Positions 6,311 to 7,777 of a stretch of DNA of 7,777 bases are shown here, in pieces (position 1 is the stretch's first letter; each line of letters opens with the position of its first letter). The position numbers and the translations under genes were made by a program. The DNA is from Bacteroidota bacterium. Its GTDB lineage: Bacteria; Bacteroidota; Bacteroidia; Chitinophagales; Chitinophagaceae. The stretch covers positions 1-7,777 of the forward strand of contig JAEWDG010000346.1 in assembly GCA_023390215.1 (NCBI GenBank), read 5' to 3'. The notes under the pieces are model-generated. The model made no database searches. It had not been told where the DNA came from and was given only the letters and a program-made list of their open reading frames with translations.

Positions 6311-7251
6311 AGTGGACCCGGATCATATTGCCATTGGTAACAGCCCTGATCATCTCCTGGCTTGCGGGTCTGTATTTCGATCATCAATACAAAAAGCGTT
6401 GGGATATTCTGTTTTTCAATAAAACAGAGAAACTGATTAACTCGCAGGAAAAATTTGATGTGGTGTTGTTAGGGAATTCAAGGGTTCATTTCGGTATTAA
6501 TCCCTGGTACCTGGATTCTGTAACAGGTTTAAAGTCTTTTAATTTCGCAAATGGCGGATCTGATGTGGAAGACCTGCTTTTAACTTCTGAACTTTACATT
6601 GAGCATCATCCTTTACCCGGCACGGTAGTGATATCTCTTGATCCGGGCATGATGAAGAAAAACGAAAGTTTGAAAACGCTTTATCATTACCTGTTTTATT
6701 TAGATGATGGTATTATGCGCAGATATTTGTCAGCTGCAGGACATCCCGTCACTATGATACGTTATCTGCCCTTTCTGAAATATTCAGTAATGGATGAGTA
6801 CAACCGCACATCTGTTTTTAATACATCAGCGTCCATAGAAAAATTCGATCATAACATTTACCAGGGCTATATGAATATTCATAAGGATACCGGGACCACT
6901 GTTAACGGAACGTATAATGTGAGCAGATACGAGGAGGATAGTTTATGGAGACCTTCTGTGAATGTGTTTAATAAGCTTATCCAAACCTGGAAGAAAAATC
7001 CGGTAAACATTATTTTCGTCTACCCGCCGGAGAAAGCCCGGTCTCCCTTCCGGAAATGGAAATTATACAAGACAGCTAACCAAATTTTCGATTCTATTGC
7101 ACTTAAGCAAGGTATTAAATGTTTACATTTTGAAAATGATCCTTCATTTTCAGATGGCTGGTTCGTGGATGATATTCATCTTAACCATCCCCGGGCTACA
7201 AAATATTCTGAGATGTTGGCAGATTCGCTACGTTCCGTTCTGTTTAAATAG
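6307..7251 (+). CDS. Membrane-anchored SGNH-like protein, putative partner of the MBOAT acyltransferase
   Basis: This is a 314-residue protein with an N-terminal signal-anchor helix (about 6-24) followed by a soluble, presumably periplasmic domain. The domain resembles the SGNH/GDSL fold. VVLLGNSR (52-59) matches block I with S58 as candidate nucleophile, NFANGGSD (79-86) resembles block II, VVISLDPG resembles the following strand, and DDIHLNHPRATKYSE (288-302) matches block V with D288 and H291 forming D-x-x-H. This layout is shared by DltD and AlgJ/AlgX-type partners of MBOAT proteins. The start is TTG 6307 inside TTGA, overlapping the MBOAT stop by 4 nt. No in-frame ATG occurs before the GNSR block, so TTG is needed to include the membrane anchor. 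The overlap suggests coupled translation and a joint function in O-acylation; esterase activity is the alternative. The gene end overlaps the convergent hscA end by 8 nt. Similarity is by motif only, so the fold call is moderately sure. Confidence 0.75.
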   Translation: MKWTRIILPLVTALIISWLAGLYFDHQYKKRWDILFFNKTEKLINSQEKFDVVLLGNSRVHFGINPWYLDSVTGLKSFNFANGGSDVEDLLLTSELYIEHHPLPGTVVISLDPGMMKKNESLKTLYHYLFYLDDGIMRRYLSAAGHPVTMIRYLPFLKYSVMDEYNRTSVFNTSASIEKFDHNIYQGYMNIHKDTGTTVNGTYNVSRYEEDSLWRPSVNVFNKLIQTWKKNPVNIIFVYPPEKARSPFRKWKLYKTANQIFDSIALKQGIKCLHFENDPSFSDGWFVDDIHLNHPRATKYSEMLADSLRSVLFK

Positions 7252-7777
7252 TTTTTCCTTTCATCGCGGCGGATATTGCTTCATCCATCACACGTTCCGC
7301 ATAAGGTCTGGATATGGCATTTAATGCTTCATGCTTTTCAAGGATCAGGTTTTTATCCGTCATGGTTAGCGCTAGCTGAAGCGCCTGCATGGCATTGGCC
7401 GTTTCCATCAGCTCACTATTAGTAAGCATAGCCGCATTTTTCTGAAGAAAGCGTTCCGTAGATTTCAACAACTGTTCTCCCTCGGTTCGCGCTTCTCCCA
7501 ATGCTCTCGCTTCAATATCAGAGGCCGCATGCGTGATCGAGTCCATCAGCATTTTTTCCACATCCGAATCGGTCAAACCGTATTGGGGCTTCACCTCAAC
7601 ACTTTGTTCAACACCACTTCGCAACTCTTTTGCTTTCACGACAAGGATACCGTCGGCATCGATCATAAATCCAATTTCAACTTTTGGTAAACCCGCCGGC
7701 ATTCCCGGTATGCCTGAAAGATTGAATTCCGCGAGTTTACGGTTATGCTGAACCAGGTCGCGTTCTCCCTGGTAAAC
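7244..7777 (-). CDS. hscA: Fe-S cluster assembly chaperone HscA (Hsp70 family), C-terminal part
   Basis: The frame is open to the right edge, so only the last 177 residues are present; E. coli HscA is about 616 residues, so roughly 440 are missing. The visible part is the end of the Hsp70 substrate-binding beta domain and the helical lid. It opens with VYQGERDLVQHN, then GIPGMPAG, DADGILVVKA (the Hsp70 IDADGIL motif), and GVEQSVEVKPQYGLTDSDVE. The VKP-x-YGLTDS stretch matches HscA better than DnaK, which has GL-x-x-x-E after a different strand. The protein ends AMKGKTI, without the acidic EEVD-like tail of many DnaK proteins, which again fits HscA. HscA with HscB helps release Fe-S clusters from the scaffold IscU. 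It has no evident tie to the glycan genes and its stop (7246-7244) overlaps theirs. DnaK-like paralogue is the alternative. Confidence 0.87.
   Translation of the reverse strand, partial: VYQGERDLVQHNRKLAEFNLSGIPGMPAGLPKVEIGFMIDADGILVVKAKELRSGVEQSVEVKPQYGLTDSDVEKMLMDSITHAASDIEARALGEARTEGEQLLKSTERFLQKNAAMLTNSELMETANAMQALQLALTMTDKNLILEKHEALNAISRPYAERVMDEAISAAMKGKTI

Noticed and set aside
1..7777. Mobile elements, CRISPR arrays, toxin-antitoxin or other defence genes
   Set aside because: No transposase, integrase, direct-repeat array, terminal inverted repeat or defence-type protein was recognised on either strand.

Overview
The window looks like a chromosomal segment from a Bacteroidota bacterium, perhaps near the Chitinophagales or Sphingobacteriales. 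This is inferred from three things: moderate-to-low GC, start sites with A-rich leaders and poor Shine-Dalgarno sequences, and the mix of families (a YfhO-like membrane protein, MBOAT plus SGNH-like pair, GtrB/CsbB-like glycosyltransferase, HscA). No rRNA, tRNA, CRISPR array, insertion sequence or integrase was seen. Coding density is very high and no gene-free stretch exceeds 80 bases.

There are seven genes in four blocks. Block A (7-3239, + strand) holds an acyltransferase-3 family membrane O-acyltransferase, followed 11 nt later by a 708-residue YfhO-like polytopic membrane protein. Block B (3190-4858, - strand) holds a GtrB/CsbB-like polyprenyl-phosphate glycosyltransferase and a class I SAM methyltransferase that overlap by 8 nt. 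Block B converges on block A with a 50-nt tail-to-tail coding overlap. Block C (4937-7251, + strand) diverges from block B across a 78-bp intergenic region. It encodes an MBOAT O-acyltransferase and a membrane-anchored SGNH-like partner joined by a 4-nt TTGA stop/start overlap. Block D (7244 to the right edge, - strand) is the C-terminal part of the Fe-S assembly chaperone HscA, whose stop overlaps block C by 8 nt.

Blocks A to C read as a surface-glycan building and decorating locus. The GT2 enzyme would load a sugar onto a lipid phosphate at the inner face of the membrane. The YfhO-like protein could be the GT-C type enzyme that transfers it on the outer face. The methyltransferase could modify a sugar or lipid intermediate. 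The two unrelated acyltransferases, with the SGNH-like protein, could add acyl (often acetyl) groups to the exported glycan. The glycan and the substrates cannot be read from the sequence. hscA is a housekeeping neighbour that probably marks the locus edge. No clearly new type of system is visible. The most interesting points are the MBOAT/SGNH pair, the GT2 plus YfhO-like pairing, the 50-nt convergent overlap and an A9T5 homopolymer inside the glycosyltransferase gene.
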